Source: Buddleja alternifolia
Taxonomy: Eukaryota > Streptophyta > Magnoliopsida > Lamiales > Scrophulariaceae
Length of the DNA: 64,000 nucleotides
Direction: 5' to 3'
Assembly (NCBI GenBank): GCA_019426215.1
Contig: CM033404.1
Location: 1,302,001-1,366,000, forward strand
Shown: positions 36,213 to 49,500 of the stretch, in pieces
Numbering within the stretch: position 1 is the stretch's first letter
Layout of the letters: each line of letters starts with the position of its first letter
The notes under the pieces: model-generated
What the model was told of the DNA's origin: nothing
The model's database searches: none
Seen by the model: the letters and a program-made list of their open reading frames with translations, nothing else
Program-made: the position numbers and the translations under genes

Positions 36213-38015
36213 TCACTTGCAAGAAGTGAATCTGCAAGTGGCATTAGTCGCCGCGCCCGAATTCGCCCTCATGAAGCTCAAAGCAGTATGGAGGACGTGT
36301 CGGGTCGAACCCATTAACGCCCAATTCATGTGTTGGATGACGCCAAAAGGGTGGTATGGGAATTGAATGCTGTTATAGGAGTTGAGAAGTGCAGTTGTTC
36401 CTTCTCTTAGGAGAGTTCTATAGGGATCACCTCTTCCCATCATACCTCGCCCAAGGGTCATGTCCGGGCCGTATCTACGGTCCGCTATCAGCCCGAAAAC
36501 AACGGCCACTTTCGTGTCCGGGGTGACCACTTTCCAATAGCAGCTGTATTCAGGCATCATCCATATCCTACAAAGCAAAAGGTATCATATAGATCAAAGT
36601 ATGACAAAAGTAACCATAGTGTTAGTGTGTAGTTAGTACATACCGTTTTTGTATAGTCTGGGGCCCTCATATACATCGTATATATATATTGTCTTAACAT
36701 TATTGATTATTTTAGCCAATACAACTATATAATTCTTTTATCTGTGTTATTATTATACCACATAGAAAACTAGTGAGCTTTGAATGATTATGGTAGATAT
36801 GCATATTTGCTCCCACAATAAAGTTCAACTTTCGGCTTTATGTATTTGTTTTGTAATGTTAGTTTTAAGTTCAAAATTTTCGTAAATTGGACGGAAGTTT
36901 AAAAACTTGAGCATCTCGGGGTGTACGTAATTAGCATAAAACCCACCCTTCTAAATTTTAAATTTTCCTACAAATTATTGAATTTCCAACCAAATTAAAC
37001 TGAAATTACCAGATAACAGATCGAACTAAAATCAAAGAATTGATAGATAAATGGTGAAACTTGAAAAGAAACTAACTTATAGGGATCGGCTGTTCAACAC
37101 CAAACGATTCAAAATTAAGCCATGTCGCCTCAATAGATGTTGTCGATATGGCTTGATCTTGACTGTTTGGTGCATGAACATCCACTTCATATAAGCATTT
37201 TTCAACTTGTAGTACCAAAGTGCATTTTTGTCTGTGATCAACTTACTGGTGTGGGCAAGCTGAATCTTCCAAAAAGGGAATTGGAGGCATCGGAGGCAAC
37301 TTAGGCAGAGGCGGCAGTTGAGGTGTCGGTGGTGGCTGCAGCCTAACTGGTGGACGGTTGACCGGGGGGACCGGCTGGGCAGGGGTGGCGGATCTCGGGC
37401 AAAACGACATTGGCTCTGCAGGTTGAGCAAGCAATGGATCCACAGTGTACATTTCCATACCAAACATGTTAAACATTAGTCTCGGGTACTTGGCGGGACC
37501 CGCTGCTGCCCCGCAGTTCTTCGTCCCTTGCCCGCTGCCCGAAACCTGAGTGTGGCAGTTACTCAAGTCTGGTGTGCCATCAAATCTCATAGCATAGCTC
37601 CCTACCCAATTTGTTGTTTCTTCTCTCGACATTGTCAATTGACCGTCACTGCCCGGGCAGGCCATTGTCACTTTGATTCCTGTATAAAACCATTTTTCGA
37701 CTCATTAAAACGTATTTGAATATAAATGTTTCAGATCAAAGTAACACGGATCTTTAAGTAAGTACTTCAAAACATAAAACTGCAATAAGAAAGGACTCAA
37801 ATATCATCTTATAGAACTAATAAAAACAACTAAAAAGAAGAAGAAATTGTAGAAATCGTGCCGTATAAGGGATAATCGAAAACGGAAACTTGGCCATCTT
37901 TGCATTGGTCACAGAAAACAGTTCCGGTAACCGTAGACATTCCATGAGCTCCATCAATGGCTGCTGCTGCAACAATGAGAAAAGCTGTGAAGAAAAGCTC
38001 TTTTGACAAATCCAT
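36213..38015 (-). CDS. Secreted Ole e 1-like domain protein with proline-rich linker
   Basis: Exons: 38,015-37,862; 37,679-37,247; 36,567-36,213. Joined they give 942 nt, 313 residues. A signal peptide (about 1-25, FFTAFLIVAAAAI) is followed by a pollen Ole e 1/extensin-type domain (TGTVFCDQCKDGQ; later Cys in CPGSDG, LSNCHT, GTKNCG), a proline-rich linker (about 165-190: PPVNRPPVRLQPPPTPQLPP) and a conserved C-terminal region (MMPEYSCYWKVVTPDTKVAV...YRTLLREGTTALLNSY). Such proteins are cell-wall or extracellular. Their biochemical role is not established. Intron 1 has donor GC (TACG|GCACGA) instead of GT; the family sequence (YPLYG-IK) demands this junction. Intron 2 is a normal GT-AG. A Helitron ends 83 bp downstream of the stop. 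Confidence 0.82.
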
Positions 38016-39854
38016 TGAATCCTGAGAAGCTGTAAGCAGATAAGAAAAAGCTGCAAAGAGATGAATTAATAGTAAAGCCTTTAAAGAGAAATGCTGGTGT
38101 GAATGAATGTGAAAAAGCGCTTATCATAAGGAGAAAAAGGGCCTGTAGCAGTAAATCAGCGCTGTTTCTACAACTCTCAACTGCCACCATTTATGAAGGG
38201 CTAAAAGATTTGAAAATCAGAGTGAGTACGGAATATATGCATTAAAGGCTTGTTGGAGTTATTAGATTTCGGATTGTATCAGTCATTAATTATAAGGTTG
38301 CACTCAATTTAAAAGTGTCACGGAATAAATTGACGAAAAAAATTAGTAAGAGTACTATAAACATCAATGGAAAACGGATCATTCGTTATCGTTTGATGAG
38401 CGATTTTCGGTATTAATGTGTTCTAAGGGTTCGATCACTAAGTATTAGCTCCTTTTGGGAGACATAAGGGACATGGGGTTTAAGTAGCCTCCCATCAACT
38501 TTTGCATGCTCTTCAATAACTTCAATTTAGCAAATAACTAAAACTGTGTTAAGAAGCTTCTATACTGTTCGTGTTTGAATTGAACGATTTTGGACTAGAG
38601 AAAAGAGTTTCGAGTAGATAATAACATATCTCGAACCCATTATCCAACAACTACTTAAACTAAAAGACGTCTTGTGAATTACACTTGTCATTTGATTAGT
38701 TTCAATCAAACCGAGTTCAAATTAGAATTTCTCTCCCCTAATTCTATGTTTGCAGTGTAATGAGTGTAACTGTTGAGACTGTAGAGATTGTGCTAAGAAA
38801 ATATTATCAGCTTGTGTTTGGATGGAACGATTTTACACATGAAAAAAGAAATTCAAATAAATAAATCTACTATTTGACTATTATGTAACTCAAGAAACAC
38901 CTTATGCATTACATTTGTCGCATTATTTAGTTTCAGTTCAGCCAAATCAAGTTTGGGCTAGAAAATGTCCCCAATCGTATGATGCTTGGGCACAAACAAT
39001 CTTTAGATCATATCGTTTAAACTCTAAACTCGCGCATAATTATGTCTCAAGTTGTGCACAAGCATCTCTTATCACGTTCAACATTGTACAGTTAGTGCTT
39101 TCCAACTGTAACAAATACGTAAATAGAGAAACCAAACAGGGCATACCAAACCAAGTTGGTTGAGCATTTTTTCATTTACTTCAGAAAGAGGATTCTACAC
39201 CAGCTGTCACCAATGAATCAATCACAGAAACTTGAGAAAAAGTTCTGAACAAAAGGGCAAAAGTATACTTCATGAGCCATGAGCAGGACATAAAGAAAAA
39301 CTGAGACTCTTCAGCAATGAAATTATGAGCTGAAATAATGTATATTCAAGAAGTACAGGAGATCGATACCGGGTTCAGTCTCGACGTATTAACAATATAA
39401 CGGCAATGTTACCACGCCATTTGCTAATGCACAAAATGCCATAAGCCAAATGTGAAGCATACTCAATGATTGAGCAAGGCCATCGATATAACGGAATAAT
39501 AACCCCCACATAAAGATTTCAAAGCATAAAATTTAAACAATGAGAAGGTATCAGAAACAGGTAATAGTCCTTCTATACTATGCTCAAGTTCGAAATCAGA
39601 ATCCACACAAAGAACAGAATTTTGACCCAAAAATAATAAAACATAAATAGTCACCAAGTACAGACAAGGGGTATAGGAGTGAAGAAAATCTATCTGCAAG
39701 TCTACCAAAATTGCTCTATCTTGTGCACTGCAATAACATTTGTAACCATAACAGAACAAAAAAGAAAAATAAAACAAAATCTATCAGTTCAGCACACCAA
39801 TTCTTTATGCCACACTTGATGTTGTCGTCCCTCAACTCTCAAAAGATCAGCACA
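38016..39854. other. Intergenic: 5' flank of the Ole e 1-like gene and 3' flank of eIF4B
   Basis: No coding frame I can support. The AT-rich sequence includes two related blocks containing 'gtgtttgaattgaacgatttt' (near 38,570) and 'gtgtttggatggaacgatttt' (near 38,814), a short diverged direct repeat. The 3' untranslated region of eIF4B occupies the part near 39,700-39,854. Confidence 0.5.
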
Positions 39855-42448
39855 TCAATTCTTCGTAACATTCACTGCTGACTCTTCAGTTTTTATGCTC
39901 TCTCCCTCTTCAGCCTTTTCAGCATGTCCATTTTCAGTGTTCTCAACAGGTTCATTCTCGGATTTACTGGCACTAGAAAAAAAAGTTAAAAGAGTAAGTT
40001 TAATGACAGGAATATATAGATTAAAGAACAAACTATTAAGAGTTAAAACAAGCAAAGGAAGGTAATGAAAATATCAATTTTGATTCAAGTTGTAAAAGAC
40101 TGTTTGTTTCCAGAACTATATAAGTGCAAGGAACAAACTCAACCTCCAACCCTTAAGAGGACAAGGGTGGCAAGCAATCCAAAGTCGTTTAAATAACAGC
40201 TAATGTTACCACGAAACTTCTCTCTTCGATGATCAATTACACTGACTGATTAAATAAACCAGCTACTAGGCATATGAAGTAGTACAACAAGTTTGTTGGT
40301 TAACCAAAATATAACGCATTGACAATACATAAAAGTCCAACTAAATTAACACTCAAAAAGATCACAGCTAATGCACGAGCCAACAACTACTGCAAGAATA
40401 AAAAAATTAAGACGTGTATTGATAGTAATTTCACTTCCTAGACAAGTGTAGACATTAACATAGCCACTACTTACACGTCCACTTTAATTGGAGGACAAAA
40501 CTAAGGCATGGTCTACAGCAAACAACCACTCTCAATCATGGTGGCCTACCAAAGTCCCATCTAAACGGGACCCTTTGCTCACTGTCCTGACACTATATTA
40601 ACATGTAAACAATTTTGTAAAACCAAAAACTGCTCGCGGACTGCCGAAAACAATGAAGGAAAGCTTAACGACTCATGGACTGAATGGAATACGTATACAC
40701 ATGACCTGATATGACCTGGGAGTAACATTTTTGGCTAATAAGAAGATTATAATCCCATTTAAAATAACCCTCTCCCAGAAAGGGGGTACTATTCTTCATA
40801 TTTGCGCTCCTTAAAAACCATTAACACGAATCCTATCAATAAGGAACCAAGACTTATCAGTCGAAAGAAAGAATTGATCTACGTGCACATACAAGCAGAC
40901 GAAGATAGATAAGTTATGCACACACATCCATCTATCTTTTTTCATATACATGTATGCATAATATAGCTATAAGCATTCTTATAGTTTGACAATATCATAC
41001 AGTCTATGAGAACCACTTACCAAGCAATACCCAGTACTGATGACTAAACATAATAAACAAGATCATCATTCATGACAGGTTAAAACATTCAAGTATCACC
41101 TTAAGATCACACAATACCAGTAAAATACATAAACAGTAGCACATAAGACCCAACACAATAGTAAAAAATTTGGGACCGTATACCAAAATGTAAAGCATAA
41201 ACCATCTCAAGCAAGCTATTAACATTATAAAAATTATCAGCAATTAAAGATTTCAATATTATCACAGCTCATGCAGTTTCAAAACCTAAGTCACAACCTT
41301 TGAGGACGAGAACCAACGGACCCCGGCCTCCTCCAAGCCCTCTCAGTCTTATCTTCCAGTTGCAACCTCTCTCTTCCATTGCCACTCCAAAAGCTCCTCT
41401 TTGCAGCAGCTGGCCCATCAGAAACAACCTCCTTAATCTTCGTAGACTCGAGCTTTTCCTCAATCTCCTTCCAATCTTGACCCTTCTCCTTCAATACCTC
41501 CTCCCTAGGCCTTGCCTCGCCAAATGGATTACTCCCCTTTGGCTTCACTACAATCGCAATCTCACTTGCAGTCTCAATCTTTTGCACTTCATCCACAGGC
41601 AGCGTTCTAGGCTGCAAATTCAATCTCGGCCTTCCACCAACACTGCCCACACTCCCCTCCTCCCTCTTTCTCCCCCAACTCTCCGAATCCGCCCCGTTGG
41701 ATTCAAAACCCCCTCCTCTCCTCTCTCTCAAACTATCAAAAGCTCCACCACCCTTCCTCCCTTCCTCTTCCTTCCTCTTCGCCCAATTACCCGAATCGGC
41801 ACCACCATCACTCGCCTCCAATCCAAACCCCCCTCTTCTCTCATATCTCCTAGGCTCCGACGGAACAAAGCTCTTCTTTGACGCCCAATTATCAACCTCA
41901 TCCGCTCGCGATTGCGAATCCGGAAAAAAGCCCCCTCTTTCACCCCTCTCCCTCCTCTCAAACCCATTACCAACAGGCGACTTCTTCCCCGCGCCCCAAT
42001 TATCATTCTCATCAGCCCTAGACGGCATAAATTCACGATCCGAATCACGATTGAAGCTCCCCTGACGACGCGGCTGCTCATCCCTCATACCACCGCCGTA
42101 GGATCTGAATCCGCCGCCGAGCTTGTTCCGATCGAGCTCCTCCGCGGACCGCTCACGCGGACCGGTCGGAAGAGCCAAAAGCTCCTGATGTGTCAAACCT
42201 TTCTGCTGCGCCGCCGCCGGCTTGTACGTCGTGAATTCCTGAAGAGATAAGGTCTGCGCCTTCTTCTTCTTAGTTTTCGTGGCGGCGGCGGCGGAGAGCG
42301 ACGGAAAATCCGCCTTTTCGCCGCCGTTGGAGTGGCCGTTAACGGCGGCCTTATCCTCCTGGTGTTGCTGGAGAAGCTCCGTCTCGTTTTCCTCCGAATC
42401 CAAGGCCCACGCGCCTGGCTTTGACCACGCGCTCATGGTTGCCGCCAT
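39855..42448 (-). CDS. EIF4B: Plant eukaryotic translation initiation factor 4B
   Basis: Exons: 42,448-41,298 and 39,972-39,855, joined by a 1.3 kb GT-AG intron, giving 422 residues. The N-terminus MAATMSAWSKPGAWALDSEE is characteristic of plant eIF4B. The factor helps eIF4A/4F unwind mRNA 5' regions in the cytosol. Sequence features are a Lys-rich patch (about 58-64), an LQEFTTY element, and at least four loose repeats around Ala-Asp...Asn-Trp...Lys-Lys (about 145, 185, 220 and 255) separated by RGG- and Gly-rich stretches. RPRLNLQPRTLP is near 275 and the conserved SNPFGEARPREEVL near 309. It looks intrinsically disordered. The C-terminal exon is acidic. It is shorter than the Arabidopsis proteins, which exceed 500 residues. 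Confidence 0.88.
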
Positions 42449-43136
42449 TGTTGCTGCTTATTACTCTCAGAAAGGTATTATGTGTGTGTATCTGATGGTG
42501 TGATAGTGTGTGTATCGATAGGTTTTTTTTTTTTTTGTGAAGATTTTGCGTCCGTTACAAGCCAAGCGTCGTCGTTTATAAAAGACACGAAGGTTTTGGG
42601 AATATGATCCGACGGTTGAGAATGACTCGGATCCGATTAGGATTAGGAATCGGGAATCAGATGGAATGGGCGGTGGAGATTGATTTATACTTTTTGGATT
42701 GGGATTTTAATATTATTTATGATTTTGGGAAAGAATAATGAATAGATAGGTGAGCTGGCATCTGATGGACGGTTGGTGATGGTTTTCGTGAGAAATTAGA
42801 GGAAAAGACATGCTCACCACATAAATAGTGAAAGATTTGAGTTTTATGATTTTTTGAGTTTATGATTTTTATGTAGAAGACAACTTTTTATTTTATTTAT
42901 TTTTATTTTTTTTTTGGTTGCTGAACAACTAAAACCCCTTATTATTTGTTGATCTAGACAAAAAAAAATTTAACTCTCTAATTTAAACAGAGTATAAGCC
43001 GATAAGGTTTACTTTAGAGAGACGGCAAAGTTGAGCCTCGAAGATTACAAATTTTTGTGTCTGAATTTCACTAACAGAATGAGCCTTTTAAAGATTGATT
43101 TGATCTTTATTATAGTTGCAAATAAATTGTTTTTCA

Positions 43137-43600
43137 TGAAAAATTGTAGTTTTGGTCCCGTGTTTGAACTTTTTTTAAATTTTGGTCTTATTAGTTACGA
43201 GATTCTCACATTGTGTCCCGTAACTTTCAAATATAGTAATATTTGGTCACAGTCGAATTTTTTATCCAAAATTTAATGGTTAACTTCGTTAGTTAACATT
43301 TTGACATGTTATTTTTGGGAGATTTCGTGCGCTTGAATACACGCACTCACATACGAATTTATTCAATATCACGATGATTCTATTCAAATTGACGTACTAT
43401 TCAGGCACAATCTCCCAAAAAATTGTCAAAATATTGACTAACGAAGTTTATCGTTAAATTTTGGACAAAAAATTCGGTTGGGACCAAATGTGATAATTTT
43501 TAAAAGTTGCCGAACACAATGTGAAAATCCCATAATGAATTGGACCGAAATTGAAAAAAGCTAAAAATATAGGATCAAAAATGCAATTTTCCCTTTCTAT
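43137..43600. mobile_element. Foldback element with arms of about 190 bp
   Basis: The left arm ('gaaaaattgtagttttggtc...cgttagttaacattttgaca...ttttgggaga') is the inverted copy of the right arm ('tctcccaaaaaattgtcaaa...attgactaacgaag...ggatcaaaaatgcaattttc'). The core between them is about 80 bp and the whole is noncoding. Probably a Mutator-type MITE. The ends and target duplication are not certain. Confidence 0.65.
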
Positions 43601-43850
43601 TCATGATATTATGTAATCAACTTAACAAAATGCAAAATTTAAACAAAGCATGATTAATGATTTCTTAATGTTTTGTGCATTTTTATAGATTTGTGGCATT
43701 TCATTTTTGTAACTTTGTCTGCATTAATTCGTTTGAGCTCTTATTTTTTGAAAGGTCGTTTGAGCTCTTATCCCCTCTTATAGGTTGAGGAATAGTTTGA
43801 TTTGCTTATATTTTGGTCTTGGAGAGAAGGAATTTAATTATTTCAAGGAA

Positions 43851-45085
43851 TAAATATGGAAACCACATACATTACGTGTCAAAAGTACCAACACTAGCCC
43901 CAAATAAATTTAAGTATTTATCCAACTTTATTGGCCTATGTAAACACTTAGGTCATGTATAAATTCAATTCGGCTCTAGGCTAGAAATTTGCGTATATGG
44001 ATGGTCGTTGCTACTTGCAATCAAGGTATTAAATATCGATTTCGTTGTAAATTTTGGGATATTGAATTTACGAAAATTTTGGTAAATATTTTAAAAATAT
44101 CTATAATTTCAATTTTGATTCTAAAGAACTCATGAAAATTTATAAAAATGATTGAAAATTTTAAATGAAACTTTAGATAAGGAATTTAATTATTTCAAGT
44201 ACTTGTAAAAGATTTGCACTTCACTGGTTAAATTGTACAAATCATCTATTGTAATGTGTACGTGATACAACCCCTAAAAATCTTTCATTAATCAACAATA
44301 AATATGGAAACCACATACATTACGTGTCAAAAGTACCAACACTAGTCCCAAATAAATTTAAGTATTTATCCAACTTTATTGGCCTTTGTAAACACTTAGG
44401 TCATGTATAAATTCAATTCGGCTCTAGGTTAGAAATTTTTGTATATGGATGGTAGTTGCTACTTGCAATCAAGATATTAAATATTGATTTTGTTGTAAAT
44501 TTTGGAGTATTGAATTTACGAAAATTTTGGTAAATATTTTAAAAATATCTATAGTTTTAATTTCGATTCTAAAAAACTCATGGAAATTTATAAAAATGAT
44601 TGAAAACTTTAAATGAAACTTTGGATAAAGAATTTAATTATTTCAAGTACTTGCAAAAGATTTGCACTTCACTGGTTAAATTGTACAAATCATCTATTGT
44701 AATGTGTACGTGATACAACCCCTAAAAATCTTCATTAATCAACAATAAATATGGAAACCACATACATTACGTGTCAAAAGTACCAACACTAGTCCCAAAT
44801 AAATTTAAGTATTTTTTATCCAACTTTATTGGCCTATGAAAACACTTAGGTCATGTCTAAATTCAATTCGACTCTAGGCTAGAAATTTTCATATAAGAAT
44901 GGTAGTTGCTACTTGCAATCAAGGTATTAAATATTGATTTCGTTGTAAGTTTTGGGGTATTAAATTTACGAAAATTTTGATAAATATTTCTAAAATAATC
45001 ATAATCTCAATTTCGATTCTAGAGAACTCATGAAAATTTATAAAAATAATTGAAAATTTTAAATGAAACTTTGGATATCTTTAAT
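43851..45085. repeat. Tandem array of a 448 bp unit, about 2.8 copies
   Basis: 'taaatatggaaaccacatac' occurs at 43,851, 44,299 and 44,746, giving periods of 448 and 447 bp. The copies are highly similar along their length. The third stops near 45,085 after 'aaatgaaactttggat'. A more diverged partial copy follows near 45,450-45,600. No coding frame spans a unit. Confidence 0.9.
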
Positions 45086-46578
45086 TTACATTACTAAGGA
45101 TTTTTTACATTAACAACATTGTGTGTATAATATATATACAGTGAACTTTGTTAATTAGTATAAGTAAAATCGGTGGTGGAAATTCAAAGTAAGTAAAATT
45201 TGGAAGTAAAATTTGGAAGTAAAATAATGAATAAATAACTTTAAAACTTCACTATCATCTAATTTTTAAGTTTCGGGAAATTTCTGGTTTCAATCAAAGT
45301 TTTGGAAAATTTCATGTTTCGGTCGAAATTTCGACGGATATTCTACAAAATTAGACCGAAAGTGAAATTTTATTTCGGGACCCTAGGAAACCCGAAATTT
45401 TAGTCCAAATTTTAAAATTTTGACCGAAATTTAAGACCATGGTTGCTACTGAGGTATTAAATCTCGATGTCGATATTGGGGTAGTAAATTTACGAAAATT
45501 GCGATGAAAATTTCAGGGGTATTCAAAATTTCGGTTTCGATTTTTAAAAAATCATGAAAATTTATAGAAATATTTAAAAATTTATAATGAAACTTTGTGT
45601 AAATTTAAGTATTATAATTATGCATTTTTCACATTAATAATATTCCATGTATAAATTATATACATAATGAATGTAGTGAAATAAAATGATTAAAACCTGC
45701 TGTGAAAAATATGAAATAATGGAGGTAAAATAATAATCAAATATCATAAGAATTTCATTAAAATAAAGTGTACCACAATTTTAGTAAAAATCATTATTCA
45801 AAACCACATCAAGTTTCTAAAAGAATTTTTATGAGATCTCTTTAAATATTTTTGTTCTCATACCCGAATTTTTATTAACTTATTGCCTAATATCACTTTC
45901 AGATTCGTATTTAAATTTATTGCTTATTGGCTTACATAATTAGTCATTTATTATATTTTCTTTTAATATGAATAATCATTTGACCCTAATTTTTAACTAT
46001 AAAATATTTTAAGAAATAAAAAATATATATTATTTTAAATTTCTAGAAATTTCGGGTCTCGATGAAAATTTTGAGAAATTTCGGGTTTCGGTCGAAATTT
46101 CGGAAGATATTCTACAAAATTGGATTGAAATTTCGATTTCGCTTCGCGACCCCCGGAAACCCAAAATTTCGATGTTTCGGATGAAGTTTAAGACCCTGGT
46201 TGCTATTACCTAAACCTCAAAAATAAAATGAACAAAAAGAACCAATGATCATATTCATAAGCCCTCTTAATCAAAAAGAATTGAGAACACATGCACATAT
46301 TTACAGCTCATATCAAGGAAATCCTCAAGGAGCCTCCATTGATGCAATGCCCTGCAAAAGGTTACAGAAAACCACATTTCCTCGCCTGTTTTACAATCTT
46401 CTACACTTACCCAAACTTCCTTCGTTGGAGGGAAAAGGCACGTAAAGAAGAAGGCATCTCATCCAACCTTGGCGCGAGTAATTTTTTCGCCAATGCAAAA
46501 TGATAATTTCTGCCCGGAAATCCATTACCAGAGATGAATGTGGTTGCATAGCCGGGACTTATGTTTCAAGAAAAATGA

Positions 46579-49500
46579 TTAATCAAAGTAATCTGAATTA
46601 TTCAACGTGATAAAATGAGCCTCATCTAAACCTTTTGATGGATCTGCATCAGACCAAATTATGGTTCCTGCACAAATTAACATTGCAATATTGTTAGTTC
46701 TAGCTAAAAGTAGTGTAGAGAGTAACAAGGCAAGCATCTTTCTCATACCCGCCGGTCAATATCAGCCGATCGGAAGTTCAAAAGTAAAGAATTTATCCAC
46801 AAGTTAATAAGATCAAGTCAAATACGAAAACCACTCGATTGTAGTAGATTATTATCTCGAATAATCTTTTTGTTCATCGCAGAGCTTCTTTCTCAGTGTA
46901 TATAGGCCTGCTATATGCTTCTAGAAGTGATCTTTTAGTTTAATAGCAATGAGAAACTTTCCCAAATATAACCTTGATTTTTCAGTCCTGCTTTCTTACT
47001 GTTGGTAATTAAATGGAATATACGTGTGTGGTTGTGTTTGGAATGTGCAACGGAATATAGAGCTCTCTCAAATGGAGAGCTACAAAGAATTTCACATTTC
47101 AGTATACCTATTGGAGGTGCTGGCTCCTCTTCTCTTGTCATGTGAAGTATAACAGTTCCAGTGAGAACCGTGATAAAACCACATATCTCAGAGGTTATGC
47201 TGCTAATATTCTGACCCGACCAATCCTGCAAAAGTCGGTTGATTATTGATTATTGACAGTGAAGCCATAATTTTCTAGCTTTACTGAAATTGGTAAAACT
47301 TAAAGAGAATGGATGTTTACCTTGAACATTATCGCACTCGCAGTTATAGTCAGAGTTGTGAACATCACATAATATATAGGAGAAACAATTGCTGCATTGA
47401 ATGTGTCGAGTGCCTGAACAAACATGTAACAGAGAAGAAACGTTGAGAAAGAAAAACAATTGAAATAGTGTCAAGTTCAATTCTAAAGCGGAAAAAAGAA
47501 GAAAGAACAAATAAGGAAGAAGAAGAAGAAGATAGGGGGTCTCATGGATGTTTTCCTTAATCTTCCCAAGACACTCAATTAAAAGTATTTAAATGGAAAA
47601 ATATGTACTGAGATTACCAAATGTAGTGTCATCAACTGTCATTCACTATGGGATTGAGATGGTTCATTATTCATCACTTAAAAGTCAAAAGCTAAGCATA
47701 CAAACAAGGATGTATACACACAGACACACATAAGGATGCATTGCTGAAAATGATTTAATACTAATTTAATACTATTCCTGCATCTAATTGATCTAACAGA
47801 TATGTCTAAATCATGAAGGAGATCATTAGAACCAAAGACGGGGATTGAGACAGAGTTGTATTAGACTCATTGCAAATATCACTGTGCCACATCAATTATG
47901 CTAAGAGTCTCCACATACATTCCAGTCACATTGTACTGTAAATGGCATGCGTGTAGATCCTTTTAATAAATGCTTCTAACTGCATCCATGTTCCGATTAA
48001 TAAAATTAATGTTTTAATACATGAGCATAATAGAGGCATAGTAAAATTAGTGAATTTTATTTAAGAACAGAATACGACAATCAAAAGCATGACAAGACCC
48101 ATATTAATCATTAGCCATTATGACTACCTTGTTCAGATAATTCAACTGTGTAATCACAAAGATCACTGCAACTGAAAAGAACAACCAAGTCTGAGGATAT
48201 CCAAATTGATTGATCCCCTCTAAAGTAAGTTTTATTGCTATCCCAATTGCCTTTACACTCACAACCTGCAAGATAATATTGAATGCAGAGTACACTTGGG
48301 TAAGAAAAGGCTCTCCATCAACAATATAAAAGTGCAAGTCGTCTCAAAATTTAATGAAGTACTGTTATTTACAAGATTTGATCAATTACCGTAAGGGCCC
48401 CCGTTAAGGAACAAATCCCCAAGTAGACCAGTATATTTGTCTGTCCATACAGAGGCTCGAAATGAAGCATCAGCAAAAGTACTATGGATAATGTAGCTAA
48501 CACATAAATCAGAAACGCTGTAGACACAAGCAATAAGCAGAAATAAGCAATAGTCCAAGAATAATGTGGTTAACGACACTAAAGATGATAAAAAGAAAAA
48601 AAGAGAAGTGACAGAAACCTGGTTGGGTAGCCAAATTCCAGACTTCTTGTACAGAACTTGGAGTATGTTCTTGAGGGGCGTGAATAACAATTATCACAGA
48701 TCCTACGATGCAAGACACACACCCCAGTATACCCATCCGCCGCAACCGTTCGTTCAACATAAAGTTTGCCAGAACAGCACTTTTCAGATCCATGAAAAAG
48801 GTTAGTTAAGTATTATCAAGAAGTCCTTACAGAGTTAATCTGGTCACATGTAACAGAGGTAAAAAAAATAAAAAAAATTAAGAACTTACCTAACAATAAT
48901 ACTCAATGCACCAAGAGGGGTTACAAGAACAGCTGGAGCGTAAATATAAGCAACAAAATTTGCCACCTCTCCGACAATCACTGCATAGAGGACAATTAGC
49001 AACCACTGAGAAGTGTTTCATTTCTCACATCATATTTCACAACTTACTTGTAATCATGCCCGCCCACCAAAGAGGTTCTAGTAAGTAAGTGTAGCCTCCA
49101 CCACCTGCAAGTTGAATTTTAAGAAACCTATTTTTCTCTCAAGAAATTAACAATAAAACATGTTGAATTTTATAATTTGCTTTACATGATCTGATTTCCC
49201 AAATGAAAGTCGTCAAAACTAGTTTATGTAAATCCTTTATTATCAGAACAGATTATCCTGAAATGGATTAGGCATAGTCTGCCGTTGTTTCTAGTATTTC
49301 CAAACAAAATGTAACCCGATTAGAACGCAAGCAAAATGAAGAATAAAAATCGAGTTCCCTTTTGGTCTATCATTAGCCTAACTCTTAACTTTTTCCTTTT
49401 CTCTTCACAATATGACCATCACATCAAAACTTTCATTATAAAAACCACCAATATATGTAACTTGTATTCTGCAATACAACTCAATTGCTAGTATCACCAT

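Larger units (their letters stand above)
42449..46578. other. Repeat-rich intergenic region between eIF4B and the NIPA gene
   Basis: The first 150 bp are the eIF4B 5' region with a T-run. Then follow a long foldback (43,137-43,600), a 448 bp tandem array (43,851-45,085) and diverged 'gaaatttcggtttcggtc'-type repeats (45,260-46,190) that echo part of the tandem unit. No host gene found. The open frames around 46,245-46,500 show no recognisable protein and no homologue-like composition. Confidence 0.6.

Noticed and set aside
41300..42250. Several long plus-strand open frames
   Set aside because: They lie antisense to the GC-rich eIF4B exon and have no family resemblance; they are reading-frame shadows.
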